Below are positions 16,934 through 25,251 of a DNA stretch of 64,000 nt, in pieces (the stretch's first letter is position 1; the number at the start of each line of letters is the position of its first letter). The notes below the pieces were generated by a model. That model was given only the letters and a program-made list of their open reading frames with translations. It was not told where the DNA came from and did not search any database. The stretch comes from JANNBN01 sp963763885. GTDB lineage: Bacteria; Actinomycetota; Acidimicrobiia; Acidimicrobiales; JANYDT01. Location: positions 372,001 through 436,000 of the forward strand of contig CAVXQD010000001.1 of assembly GCA_963763885.1 (NCBI GenBank), written 5' to 3'. The translations under genes were made by a program, and so were the position numbers.

Positions 16934-18214
16934 TTAGGCGGCCTCGATGGCGTCGAGGCAGCGCTTGATTGCCCCGGCGATCCGCATGATGCCGTCGTCG
17001 AGATCATCTGGGGAGATGGTCAGTGGCGGCAACATCTTCAAGACCGTATCGTTGCGGCCGACACGCTCGATGATGAGGTGATCCGCAAAGCACTGCTGCG
17101 ACACTGACTTGGCGAAAGCGCCCGTTGGGTCAATGAGGGTGAGGTCGATGCCCCACATCAAGCCGACGCCACGGATTTGGATGCGGTCGTCCAACGCACA
17201 AATCATCTCGGTGAGACCGCGTTCTGCCTGCTCGGACAGCGCTGCTGTGCGGGACTCGAAGTGCTCATCGTGGAAAAGCTTGATTGCTTCGGTTGCCGTA
17301 ACGAACGCAAGTTGGTTACCTCGGAACGTGCCCGTGTGCTCGGCCGGTTTCCAAACGTCTAGCTCTGGGCGCAGCAGCACTGCGCTAAATGGCAATCCGT
17401 AGCCGCTGAGCGACTTGGAGAGGGTGACGATGTCAGGCACGATGCCAGACCGTTCAAAGCTGAAGAATGTGCCGGTGCGTCCGCAGCCCGTTTGGATGTC
17501 GTCGATGATGAGAATGATCCCGAACTCGTCGCAGACGGCGCGTAGATCTCTGAGCCACTGGTCTGGGGCGATGCAGATGCCACCTTCGGCCTGGATGGTC
17601 TCCAAGATGATGGCCGCTGGAATTTCGGCGCCAGAGTGGGTGTCGGTGAGCAATGCCCGCAGGTAGGCGATGGTGTCGATGTGTGCCATCTGCCCGAACG
17701 GAAAGGGGAGGAAGACCACATCGTGGAGTGCCACGCCAGCTGCGGCGCGGTGCTCGCGGTTCGCGGTGGCTGCCAGGCCTCCAAGCGAGTGACCGTGGTA
17801 GCCCCCCATGAACGAAAAGATGGTGTTGCGGCCAGTTGCGTTGCGAGCAACCTTGAGGGCGGCCTCCACCGCGTTGGCGCCGGTTGGGCCGGTGAACTGC
17901 ACCCGATAATCGAGGTTGCGCGGCTCGAACACGAGAGTCTCAAGCGTGTGCAGAAACGCCGACTTTGCAGCAGTGTGCAGGTCCAAGCCGTGGATGAGAC
18001 CGTCTGCCTGGATGTAGTCCAGCAGGGCCTGCTTCATGCGTGGGTGGCTGTGCCCGTAGTTCAGGGCGCCAGCACCAGCAAAGAAGTCGAGATACCGATT
18101 TTCGTGTCCATCGACGAGATGTGAGCCCTCTGCTGTGGTGAACACGACCGGGAACGATCGACAATACGATCTGACAGCTGATTCCCGTCTGTCGTAGATC
18201 TCGATGTTGTTCAC
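16934..18214 (-). CDS. ectB: Diaminobutyrate--2-oxoglutarate transaminase-like class III aminotransferase (EctB type)
   Basis: PLP-dependent class III aminotransferase. From GTG 18214 it is 426 aa, the usual EctB length; a longer reading from GTG 18292 adds a Ser/Thr-rich tail. EctB hallmarks are ESAVRSYCRSFPVVF, YLDFFAGAGALNYGHSHP, FMGGYHGHSLGG, the cofactor Asp in IIDDIQTGCGRTG and the Schiff-base Lys in TLSKSLSGYG. EctB converts aspartate semialdehyde and glutamate to L-2,4-diaminobutyrate, the first ectoine step. No ectA, ectC or ectD is present here, so the product may instead feed a siderophore or another diaminobutyrate use, or ectAC may lie elsewhere. Substrate is inferred from similarity only. 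Confidence 0.82.
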   Translation of the reverse strand: MNNIEIYDRRESAVRSYCRSFPVVFTTAEGSHLVDGHENRYLDFFAGAGALNYGHSHPRMKQALLDYIQADGLIHGLDLHTAAKSAFLHTLETLVFEPRNLDYRVQFTGPTGANAVEAALKVARNATGRNTIFSFMGGYHGHSLGGLAATANREHRAAAGVALHDVVFLPFPFGQMAHIDTIAYLRALLTDTHSGAEIPAAIILETIQAEGGICIAPDQWLRDLRAVCDEFGIILIIDDIQTGCGRTGTFFSFERSGIVPDIVTLSKSLSGYGLPFSAVLLRPELDVWKPAEHTGTFRGNQLAFVTATEAIKLFHDEHFESRTAALSEQAERGLTEMICALDDRIQIRGVGLMWGIDLTLIDPTGAFAKSVSQQCFADHLIIERVGRNDTVLKMLPPLTISPDDLDDGIMRIAGAIKRCLDAIEAA

Positions 18215-18493
18215 ATCGGAATCGCCTGTATTCACTCTTGCGTTCGTTGAGGGGCTAGTTGAGGACACGATGGTGTTCACCGGCGGTATCACGGCCTTTC
18301 TTCAGAAGCGGACGTCCAAAACTATCGACATCACATGGCGATGCATAGACAGTTTCGGGCAAGAATCCATGTGACATGTAACACACGTACCTTTCGTTCG
18401 TCTGCCCGACTCGAACCAAACGGACCCCGACTGCTAAACCCGAACGCCAACCGAGGTACGCCAGTCCAGGCGGGCCCCGGAGGGGAGACCAAG

Positions 18494-19450
18494 ATGGCTT
18501 ACACAGCAGTCCCAGACCGCTTTCGGTTCGAAAATCGCCGCTCGGGTGTGGAGGGCAAGCGGGTATTCATCACCGGTGCTGGCAAAGACGGTGGCATCGG
18601 TCAGGCCTTCGCACTTGCGGCTGGCCTCAACGGCGCAGCCAGCGTGGGCGTCCATTTCCACCGCAGCTACACCGACGGATTCGACCTGGTCAACGCGCTT
18701 CGAGCTGAAGGCGTCGAGGCGTTTCCTTGCCAGGCCGACGTCACCAATATGGGAGACCTGTGGGCATCGCGCTCGTACGTCATTGAACAGATGGGTGGCC
18801 TGCCGCCGGATCTGGTGATCTGCAACTCCGGCCTGACGGAAAAGGGGTATTCGTTCGGCCGTCCGCCGAAGACTGTGGCAGACGAACCGTCTGGCGTCCG
18901 ACGTGCCCGGGTGCGTCAGCACTTCATGGACAACCTCGAAGAGTCCCGTCAGGTTCTCGACACCAAGATCGATGGCTTTCTTGCGATGACCCACCTGTGG
19001 GCAGGCGAGGCTGTGCACGCTGGAACCCCGTTGCGGCTCATTTATGTGTCTTCGCGTCAAGCTGTTGATCCGGGCGTCAGCGTGCCGGGGTACGCGGTCG
19101 CTAACTACGCCGTGCTGTTCCTTCCGAAAGTTCTTGCGGTGAACCTCGGCAAGGCCAGTGCCGCAATCTCGGCTTCAAGCGTTCTGTTTCCATTCATCCG
19201 CACCGGTATGACCGACGAGTACGCGGAGAACGACAAAGTGTTCGGCCGTTGGCAGCCCCGCATGTTGGAGCCGCATGAAGCGGCTGAAGCCTTCCTGCAA
19301 CTGCTGGCGCAAGACCAGGCCACGACAGATCAGACCAACTTCGAGCTGCTGGTAGGTGGCACCCCAACCGATACCACCGTGAATTGGGCTCAGGTACATC
19401 TGGATCCGGTCGAATCGGCAGTGCCGTGGGCTGAGACGCTCCGGTACTGA
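18494..19450 (+). CDS. SDR-family protein with substituted catalytic Lys
   Basis: 318-aa Rossmann-fold protein from ATG 18494 behind AGGGGAG. The nucleotide loop ITGAGKDGGIGQAF is an unusual, slightly enlarged TGxxxGIG. LVICNSG replaces the NNAG motif. In the active site, YVSSRQ supplies Ser, and Tyr lies 13 residues later in PGYAVANYAV, but the YxxxK Lys is Asn (YAVAN). It therefore may have altered chemistry or be a non-catalytic binder. The GxGKDGGIG form recalls ketoreductase domains of type I fatty-acid synthases. It is divergent from the ectB-like gene with a ~280-bp shared upstream region. Confidence 0.75.
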   Translation: MAYTAVPDRFRFENRRSGVEGKRVFITGAGKDGGIGQAFALAAGLNGAASVGVHFHRSYTDGFDLVNALRAEGVEAFPCQADVTNMGDLWASRSYVIEQMGGLPPDLVICNSGLTEKGYSFGRPPKTVADEPSGVRRARVRQHFMDNLEESRQVLDTKIDGFLAMTHLWAGEAVHAGTPLRLIYVSSRQAVDPGVSVPGYAVANYAVLFLPKVLAVNLGKASAAISASSVLFPFIRTGMTDEYAENDKVFGRWQPRMLEPHEAAEAFLQLLAQDQATTDQTNFELLVGGTPTDTTVNWAQVHLDPVESAVPWAETLRY

Positions 19451-19478
19451 CGGTCACTGCTGGGCCTGGCGTCGTGGT

Positions 19479-20069
19479 TCAGTCGGCTGGCTCGTTCGGG
19501 TCTTGCGCAACCAGCGTCTCGATCCGGGAGAGCCAGTCCATGCCTTCTGTGGTTTGGCCTTGGTCGTGAACAGCATCTCGTTCACGACGCAGTTGCAGCG
19601 CAATGCGGCCAATCCGGGGCGGCAGCGCCCGGGCAAGTCGGTCGCGGATCCATCCTGCGAGCGCTGGCGCCGAGCCGCTCGTGGAGACGCTGACTATCAC
19701 CGGCCCATCGCGGTGCACCGCAGGAAGGATGAACGAGCATCGCTCGGGATCGTCCGCCGCATTGACCCAGATCCCGTTGCGTTGGCAGTCGTCGAAGACC
19801 TGTTGCTGAGCGATGGGGTCATTAGTGGCCGTGATAACCAACCAGTAACCCACCCCGTCATTTGGTTGGTACCGCCGAACAACTTGGCTGACCGTGTCTG
19901 CGTGCGCTCTCCAATCCTGGTTGAACTCTGGTGAAATCGCGGTAACCAGCGCTCCGGCTTCCAGCAACGCTTCGGTCTTTCGTAGCGCGATGACTCCGCC
20001 GCCGATGACCAATACCCGGCGGCCGGAGAGGTCCAGCATGACGGGGTAAAGGTGCGACAGGTTTGTCAT
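19479..20069 (-). CDS. Precorrin-2 dehydrogenase / sirohydrochlorin ferrochelatase (Met8/CysG N-terminal type)
   Basis: 196-aa bifunctional siroheme enzyme corresponding to the N-terminal half of CysG. It opens with YPVMLDLSGRRVLVIGGG, the typical first strand and NAD-binding loop, followed by VIALRKTEALLEAGALVTAIS. GIWVNAADDPERCSFILPAV matches the VNvvD...F..Pa segment of the family, whose Asp is implicated in catalysis; here the sequence is NAAD. It oxidises precorrin-2 and inserts iron to complete siroheme. Together with the methyltransferase at 22421 it supplies the cofactor for the sulfite reductase. It follows the Rrf2 gene on the same strand by 52 bp, likely in one transcript. Confidence 0.88.
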   Translation of the reverse strand: MTNLSHLYPVMLDLSGRRVLVIGGGVIALRKTEALLEAGALVTAISPEFNQDWRAHADTVSQVVRRYQPNDGVGYWLVITATNDPIAQQQVFDDCQRNGIWVNAADDPERCSFILPAVHRDGPVIVSVSTSGSAPALAGWIRDRLARALPPRIGRIALQLRRERDAVHDQGQTTEGMDWLSRIETLVAQDPNEPAD

Positions 20070-20121
20070 GTCAGCATCCGTGATGGCTGGGTCGTCAGAT
20101 AGTTATCAGCTGAGTTGTTCG

Positions 20122-20514
20122 TCAGCTGAGGTCGGCGAGTGTGACGGTGCCGAGGCGTTTGCGCACGTCTTCGGCCAACGCGATCCAGACCTGCTGCAAA
20201 GCGGCTGCCGACTCCGGATAGTGGAGGTCGTGGGGCGCTTCGCCGCGGACAGTGCCAATGGGGCCGTCGATCGCCTCAACAATCTGAGCCACGGTGATTT
20301 CTGCGGGGGAGCGTGCGAGCAGACAACCGCCTTTAGGGCCTCGTTGCGTGCGGATCAGGTCCGCTCGACGCAGCTCCACGAGGATTGCTTCCAGGAACTT
20401 CGCAGGCAGGTCCGCGTACATTGCAACTGCTTCAGCAGAGAGCTGCGTTTCTGGGCGACGGGCGAGCTCGATGCAGGCGCGCACGGCGTAGTCGGCTCGG
20501 GCTGACAATCGCAC
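20122..20514 (-). CDS. Rrf2-family transcriptional regulator
   Basis: 130-aa winged-helix regulator started at GTG 20514, where the family normally begins (RLSARADYAVRACIELA); the frame is open to 20661 but that part would overlap the divergent promoter. The wing segment RTQRGPKGGCLLARSPAEIT and AQIVEAIDGP are family signatures. It has only one Cys in the sensor region, so it is probably not an IscR/NsrR-type Fe-S sensor and may be closer to CymR-type sulfur regulators. It lies divergent from sulfite reductase, suggesting that it controls both arms of the locus. Confidence 0.85.
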   Translation of the reverse strand: MRLSARADYAVRACIELARRPETQLSAEAVAMYADLPAKFLEAILVELRRADLIRTQRGPKGGCLLARSPAEITVAQIVEAIDGPIGTVRGEAPHDLHYPESAAALQQVWIALAEDVRKRLGTVTLADLS

Positions 20515-20568
20515 CGGGCAATGATCGCACGCGGATCGGAAAGCGACAGGCTTCCTGCTTCTCAGCGT

Positions 20569-20605
20569 CCAATTCCTATTTGTCGATAGAGATTGTCGGG
20601 ATTGG
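20569..20605. promoter_or_regulatory. Inverted repeat at the sulfite reductase promoter, candidate Rrf2 operator
   Basis: CCAATTCC (20569-20576) and GGGATTGG (20598-20605) are inverted copies matching at 7 of 8 positions with a 21-bp spacer. The right arm abuts the TACACT box of the sulfite reductase promoter, so binding would block it. The assignment to the adjacent Rrf2 protein is inferred. Confidence 0.45.
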
Positions 20606-20611
20606 TACACT
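20606..20611 (+). promoter_or_regulatory. -10 box for probable leaderless sulfite reductase mRNA
   Basis: TACACT fits the actinobacterial TAnnnT -10 and sits 7 nt before ATG 20619, putting the expected transcription start at or beside the start codon. No Shine-Dalgarno sequence precedes the ATG. A clear -35 is not seen. Confidence 0.5.
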
Positions 20612-20618
20612 GGTCCGC

Positions 20619-22424
20619 ATGAGCAGCGGTTCCGAGGAGCACGTCCCACTACAGGTCCCAAGCGTGACGCGCTTTGAGAACTTGTCAGGCCCCGAATCAG
20701 TCAAGGCCGCCAGCAATCTGTTGCGCGGTTCGCTGCGCGAAGACATTGCCGATGAGTCAACCGGCGGCGTCGGACACGACAGCGAGGTGCTGCTCAAGTT
20801 TCACGGCATCTATGCCCAAGACGATCGTGACCAGCGCAAGGCGCTCAAAGCTGTAGCTGGCGACGGTGCTGCAGCTGCCAAGGACCACATTTTTATGATT
20901 CGTGCGTCCATTCCGGGCGGTGTCCTTACCGGGGCGCAGTGGCTTGCCATGGATGATCTGGCCGGCAAGTTGGGCGACGCAAGCCTGCGGGTGACCACCC
21001 GTCAAGGTGTGCAATGGCACTTTGTTCGTAAAGACGGTCTTGCGCCCCTTATCCAAACACTCAACGCACACCTGCTCACCACGTTGGCGGCGTGCGGCGA
21101 CGTCAACCGAAACGTGCAGTGTTGCCCGGCTCCAATGGGCGACCGTCGACAAGAGGCGCTAAGTGCTATCGCCGTCAAGTTGGCGCGCCGGTTCCGTCCG
21201 CAGACCCGTGCGTATTACGACGTCTGGATGGACGGGGAGCACGCAGTGAGCGCGTCGCAGCCCAAGTCCAATGAGCCCAAAGCTGCGGACCACGAAGATC
21301 TGTACGGCGACACGTACTTGCCGCGCAAGTTCAAGATCGGCATCGCATGGCCGGGCGACAACTGCATCGATGTTTATGCCAACGACGTGGGCGTCATCCC
21401 GTCACGTCACCCTGAACACGGTCAGGGGTTCGTGGTAGCTGTGGGCGGTGGCATGGGTCGCGCGCACAATCGCGAGGACACCTATCCGCGCTTAGCCTCG
21501 CCGCTTGCGTGGGTGGCAGAAGACGAATCGGGCAAGGAACTCGGCGACGTCATCGAGGCTGTTCTCACAGCGTTTCGTGACCACGGCGACCGTGAGGATC
21601 GCAAGCGGGCTCGGCTCAAGTACCTCATCGACGATCGCGGCCTCGAGTGGTTTCGTGCAGAAGTTGAAGGCCGCCTCGGCCGGCGTCTCGTGGATCCAAT
21701 CGACGTCGCTCCGTGGATCGAAGCAGACGACCATCTGGGCTGGCACCAGCAGCCAGATGAGAAGTGGGCACTTGGCGTCCACCTCGATTCTGGTCGTGTG
21801 AAAGACACCGCAGACGCGCAGGTCCGAACCGGCATTCGAACCGTGGTCGAACGTTTTGCACTTGGCGTCAACCTGACCGCTCGTCAGGACATGATCCTCA
21901 CCGGCATTGAAACCGCACACCGAGACGCTGTTGTTCAGGTACTACGTGAGCATGGTATTTCCCTGCACGACGAACTCACGGCCCTGCGCCGGCACGGGAT
22001 TGCGTGCCCGGCACTTCCCACATGTGGTCAGGCCCTTGCCGAGTCAGAACGGGTTCTCCCGAAGACCATCGACGAAGTTCAAGGTGCTCTCGATGCAGCG
22101 GGTTTGTCGGCATTGCCTGTGCACATACGGATGACGGGTTGCCCCAATGGATGTGCCCGCCCGTACACCGCCGAGCTTGGAATTGTGGGCAAGACGAAGA
22201 CTGGTTACGACATCCACGTTGGCGGTGCCATTGCCGGGACCCGGTTGAACAAGCGAGTTGCCACCGGCGTAAAGCTCGCCGAGCTTCCAAAAATTCTCGG
22301 TCCAATTTTCGATCGCTACCGCATTGAAGCCACACCAGGCGAAGGTTTTGGCGACTTCTGCCACCGGGTTGGAGTTGCCCCGGACGTAGCAACTCACGAC
22401 TCAAGCGCTCAGGAAGGGCAATGA
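20619..22424 (+). CDS. sir: Assimilatory sulfite reductase (ferredoxin-type hemoprotein, CysI/Sir family)
   Basis: 601-aa siroheme and 4Fe-4S enzyme reducing sulfite to sulfide. The N-terminal NLLRGSLREDIADESTGGVG and LKFHGIYAQDDRDQRKALK align with CysI and plant Sir rather than the mycobacterial NirA type. Substrate and siroheme residues lie in LRVTTRQGVQWHF and CGDVNRNVQCCPAP. The cluster ligands are C-x5-C in CPALPTCGQALAE and C-x3-C in TGCPNGCARPYTAELG. No flavoprotein CysJ is nearby, so ferredoxin is the likely donor. ATG 20619 is preferred over upstream starts because it agrees with the family N-terminus and the promoter. It overlaps the methyltransferase by 4 nt. Confidence 0.9.
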   Translation: MSSGSEEHVPLQVPSVTRFENLSGPESVKAASNLLRGSLREDIADESTGGVGHDSEVLLKFHGIYAQDDRDQRKALKAVAGDGAAAAKDHIFMIRASIPGGVLTGAQWLAMDDLAGKLGDASLRVTTRQGVQWHFVRKDGLAPLIQTLNAHLLTTLAACGDVNRNVQCCPAPMGDRRQEALSAIAVKLARRFRPQTRAYYDVWMDGEHAVSASQPKSNEPKAADHEDLYGDTYLPRKFKIGIAWPGDNCIDVYANDVGVIPSRHPEHGQGFVVAVGGGMGRAHNREDTYPRLASPLAWVAEDESGKELGDVIEAVLTAFRDHGDREDRKRARLKYLIDDRGLEWFRAEVEGRLGRRLVDPIDVAPWIEADDHLGWHQQPDEKWALGVHLDSGRVKDTADAQVRTGIRTVVERFALGVNLTARQDMILTGIETAHRDAVVQVLREHGISLHDELTALRRHGIACPALPTCGQALAESERVLPKTIDEVQGALDAAGLSALPVHIRMTGCPNGCARPYTAELGIVGKTKTGYDIHVGGAIAGTRLNKRVATGVKLAELPKILGPIFDRYRIEATPGEGFGDFCHRVGVAPDVATHDSSAQEGQ

Positions 22425-23176
22425 CAGTTCACCTGGTGGGAGCGGGGCCGGGTGACCCTGATCTGCTCACGGTGAAAGCCGCCCGGTTACTTGCTGCTGC
22501 CGACGTTGTTGTTCACGACCGTTTGGTGGACCCCCGAGTGTTCGAGGGTGTTTCGCCGTCGGCGGATCGCATCGACGTCGGAAAACGCCCCGGTTGGTCA
22601 GCCACCCAAGGTCAGATCAACTCGCTGCTCGTCACGCTTGGCTCTGGTCCCGGTCGCAACCGCACCATCGTCCGGCTCAAGGGCGGTGACCCGTTTGTGT
22701 TCGGTCGGGGTGGCGAGGAGGCGGCTGCCTTACATGAAGCTGGCGTGCTCTATGAAGTGGTTCCCGGTCTGAGTTCTGCGGTGGCAGGGCCCGCAGCCGC
22801 GGGAATCCCGGTGACACATCGTGGCATTGCTGCATCGGTGACCATCGTCGCCGGCCATCGTGAGGGTCACGACGATACCGATTGGGCTGCGCTCGCCCGA
22901 CTGAACGGGACCATTGTGGTGTTGATGGGTGTCGAGCACCGATCCAACATTGCCGACGCGTTGCGCGCCGGCGGACGTGCGGACGGAACTCCCGTCGCAG
23001 TCATCGAACGTGCAACGTGGGAAAGCCAGCGGACTGTCCGTACCACCTTGGCTCACCTTGCACTCACCGATGTTGCATCGCCGGCGTTGATTGTGATCGG
23101 CGACGTTGCTGCGCTCGCGTATTCCGGGTTTTCAGTGGATGCGTTGTTGGCCGAGAGCGCCACGTCAGACTCCTGA
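22421..23176 (+). CDS. cobA: Uroporphyrinogen-III C-methyltransferase
   Basis: 251-aa SAM-dependent enzyme making precorrin-2 from uroporphyrinogen III. The glycine-rich start VHLVGAGPGDPDLLTVKAARLL, DVVVHDRLV, the substrate loop VRLKGGDPFVFGRGGEE and VVPGLSSAVAGPAAAGIPVTHRG are all diagnostic. It is a single-domain SUMT without the HemD fusion common in some actinobacteria. It starts inside the sulfite reductase stop (ATGA), so the cofactor enzyme is co-translated with its user. Confidence 0.92.
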   Translation: MTVHLVGAGPGDPDLLTVKAARLLAAADVVVHDRLVDPRVFEGVSPSADRIDVGKRPGWSATQGQINSLLVTLGSGPGRNRTIVRLKGGDPFVFGRGGEEAAALHEAGVLYEVVPGLSSAVAGPAAAGIPVTHRGIAASVTIVAGHREGHDDTDWAALARLNGTIVVLMGVEHRSNIADALRAGGRADGTPVAVIERATWESQRTVRTTLAHLALTDVASPALIVIGDVAALAYSGFSVDALLAESATSDS

Positions 23177-23197
23177 ACGGTCGCACTTTCCGAACCT

Positions 23198-23944
23198 TCA
23201 GAGTGCTTCCATAACGGTCATTTCCACCGCGTAGTGCTGTGCGTCGTAGACGTGCTCGCCAAGTTCCGCCACGTTGCCTCGGTCATCTCGCATCACCCGA
23301 CGCATGGTCAGCAGCGGTGATCCAACCGGAAGATCCAAGAGGCGTGCGTTGTTGGCGTTGGCTGCCGTTGCGCCGATTCGTTGCGTGGCAGAGTGTGGAC
23401 GCACGCCAACTTGGCGTAGCAACTCATAGAGGCCCCGCTCCGACAACGCCTCGGAAGTCAGGTGGCCGGCTGCGGCGAGAGTGAGCCAGTTGCGCAGAAT
23501 CGCCAGCGGGCGACCTCCAGAGACGCGGCACCTCTCGAGGTACACAACCGGTGTTCCTTCTTCGACGCCCAGTGCAGTTGCCACAGTTCCTTTGGCTTTG
23601 GTCTGACGAAGCGCCAAAACGTTGGTGGACGGTGCACGGCCCTGGTCCACAAGATCGTCCCAGAGGCTGGAGAGCCGGACCGGGCGCCGGACCTCGTCGT
23701 TGACAACTTGTGTGCCAACGCCTCTGCGTCGAACCAACAACCCAGCATCGACCAAATCCTGAATTGCACGCCTCACGGTAGGGCGAGAAATGTGCCAGTG
23801 CTCGGCCAACTCGATCTCGTTGGTCAGAAAGCTGCCCTTTGGAAGGACCCCGGTCTCCACCGCAGTCTTGAGCTGCTTGCTCAGCTGGTGGTACAGGGGG
23901 AGTGGGCTGGCGCGATCAATTTCAATGCGCAGGTCCTTGTCCAT
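23198..23944 (-). CDS. GntR-family regulator with UTRA ligand domain
   Basis: 248-aa HutC-subfamily regulator. The N-terminal winged helix is recognisable as LPLYHQLSKQLKTAVETG, LTNEIELAEHWHISRPTVRRAIQDLVDAGLLVRRRGVGTQV. The C-terminal UTRA domain (residues ~90-248) contains VVYLERCRVSGGRPLAILRNWL and the terminal FAMxxVMRDDRGNVAE-like segment, typical for sugar-phosphate or small carboxylate binding. It is divergent from the transaldolase-like gene, which is its most likely target. No Shine-Dalgarno site is evident before its ATG. Confidence 0.88.
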   Translation of the reverse strand: MDKDLRIEIDRASPLPLYHQLSKQLKTAVETGVLPKGSFLTNEIELAEHWHISRPTVRRAIQDLVDAGLLVRRRGVGTQVVNDEVRRPVRLSSLWDDLVDQGRAPSTNVLALRQTKAKGTVATALGVEEGTPVVYLERCRVSGGRPLAILRNWLTLAAAGHLTSEALSERGLYELLRQVGVRPHSATQRIGATAANANNARLLDLPVGSPLLTMRRVMRDDRGNVAELGEHVYDAQHYAVEMTVMEAL

Positions 23945-23962
23945 ATATCAGGGACTTTAACT

Positions 23963-23991
23963 GACAAACATCACCGGTTGTCTGGTTGTCC
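23963..23991. promoter_or_regulatory. Candidate GntR operator region
   Basis: Between the divergent regulator and transaldolase-like genes, GACAA (23963-23967) and TTGTC (23978-23982) form an inverted repeat overlapping two tandem octamers GGTTGTCT and GGTTGTCC (23976-23991). CATAAT at 24047-24052 is a plausible -10 for the rightward gene. The operator role is inferred from location. Confidence 0.35.
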
Positions 23992-24094
23992 GGTCAATAG
24001 GCCTTGGTTTGTGCGCTTGTTCCTGTCCGTCAGGCAATTGTCATGACATAATCACAGCTGCCGCGGTTGTGACATACCTAGGCGAGGAGAAGCC

Positions 24095-25204
24095 ATGAAC
24101 GGACCACTCAACGAAGCATCGGACAACGTAGAGCCTGCGGCAGCAGATTCACCGTTAGCCGTCATGACACGCACGTTGCCGACCCGTCTGTTCAACGATT
24201 CGTGCAATAGCTCCGAACTTCGGTACGCAATCAACCGGGGCGCAACAGGGGCAACCAGTAATCCGGTGATCTGTCTCACCGTGCTCAAGCAGGAGTGGGA
24301 CACGTGGCAGCCGGTGCTGCAGTCGCTGGTGGCGGAGTATCCGGGATGGAGCGAGACGCAAATTGCGTGGGAGTTGTACCGGCGTATGGGCGTCGCTGGT
24401 GCCAAGTTGCTTGACCCCGTGTTTGCTGCCAATGACAACAAGTGGGGGCGACTCTCCATTCAGACTGACCCAACGCTGTACAACAACGCCGATCTGATGC
24501 TTGCCCAATCGCAAGAACTCAGTGCGCTGGCACCAAACATGCAGGTCAAGATGCCGTGCACCAGTGCTGGTGTAGCGATGATCGAAGAGGCAACGTACAC
24601 GGGTGTCAGCCTGAACGTCACTGTCAGCTTTTCGGTGCCGCAGGTGCTGGCAATCGCAGATGCAATTGAACGTGGGCTCGATCGACGCAAGGCCGAGGGG
24701 CTTGCGACTGATCACATGGCTCCTGTCGCCACCATGATGGTTGGCCGACTTGATGACTGGCTCAAAGTCATCGCAAAACGGGAGGGAGCTACAGACTTCG
24801 CGTACCTTGACTGGGCAGGCATTGCTTGTGCCAAACGTGGTTATGCCCTGTTTCAAGAACGCGGATACACAACCAAGTTTCTGGTGGCGGCGTATCGGCA
24901 TCTTGGCCATTGGCGAGAGTTGGTTGGTGGAGACCTTGTGCACACCATGCCGCACGAGTGGCAGGTGAAGGCCAACAACTCTGGCGAGAATCCGACGGAC
25001 ACCATCGGCCAACCCGTGCCGGCCCCGGTGATGAGCCAGTTGTTGGCCATGCCAGAGTTTGTGCGCGCCTACGAGCCCAACGGCATGACGGTTGACGAGT
25101 TCAACACGTTTGGTCCGACGCTCCGCACGTTGCGTTCGTTTGTTGTTGCTTGGCACGATTTCGTCGGCATCGCCCGCGACGCAATGTTGCCGAATCCGGA
25201 CTAG
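24095..25204 (+). CDS. Transaldolase-like family protein
   Basis: 369-aa TIM-barrel protein related to transaldolases (COG0176). The N-terminal ATGATSNPVI matches the GATTNPSL signature, and the Schiff-base Lys is in MQVKMPCTSAGVAMIEEAT (family form VxIKIPAT). Other conserved parts are GVSLNVTVSFSVPQVLAIADAIERG and VATMMVGRLDDWL. It is longer than TalB and aligns poorly at the C-terminus (VMSQLLAMPEFVRAYEPNGM), so the donor sugar may differ from sedoheptulose-7-P. A good site (GGCGAGGAG) precedes the ATG. Control by the divergent GntR protein suggests inducible catabolism rather than a housekeeping pentose pathway. Confidence 0.8.
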   Translation: MNGPLNEASDNVEPAAADSPLAVMTRTLPTRLFNDSCNSSELRYAINRGATGATSNPVICLTVLKQEWDTWQPVLQSLVAEYPGWSETQIAWELYRRMGVAGAKLLDPVFAANDNKWGRLSIQTDPTLYNNADLMLAQSQELSALAPNMQVKMPCTSAGVAMIEEATYTGVSLNVTVSFSVPQVLAIADAIERGLDRRKAEGLATDHMAPVATMMVGRLDDWLKVIAKREGATDFAYLDWAGIACAKRGYALFQERGYTTKFLVAAYRHLGHWRELVGGDLVHTMPHEWQVKANNSGENPTDTIGQPVPAPVMSQLLAMPEFVRAYEPNGMTVDEFNTFGPTLRTLRSFVVAWHDFVGIARDAMLPNPD

Positions 25205-25213
25205 CCCGAGCGC

Positions 25214-25234
25214 GCTCGCCGAACCTCGGCGAGC
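25214..25234. terminator. Bidirectional hairpin terminator
   Basis: GCTCGCCGA-ACC-TCGGCGAGC is a perfect 9-bp stem with a 3-nt loop, between the stop codons of the convergent transaldolase-like gene and ilvA. There is no T-run. Confidence 0.6.
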
Positions 25235-25251
25235 CCCGTCAGCGGCTGAAG

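Noticed and set aside
19479..23176. Nitrite reductase (NirA) locus
   Set aside because: The reductase aligns with CysI/Sir motifs such as FHGIYAQDDRDQR, and no nitrate reductase or transporter is present.
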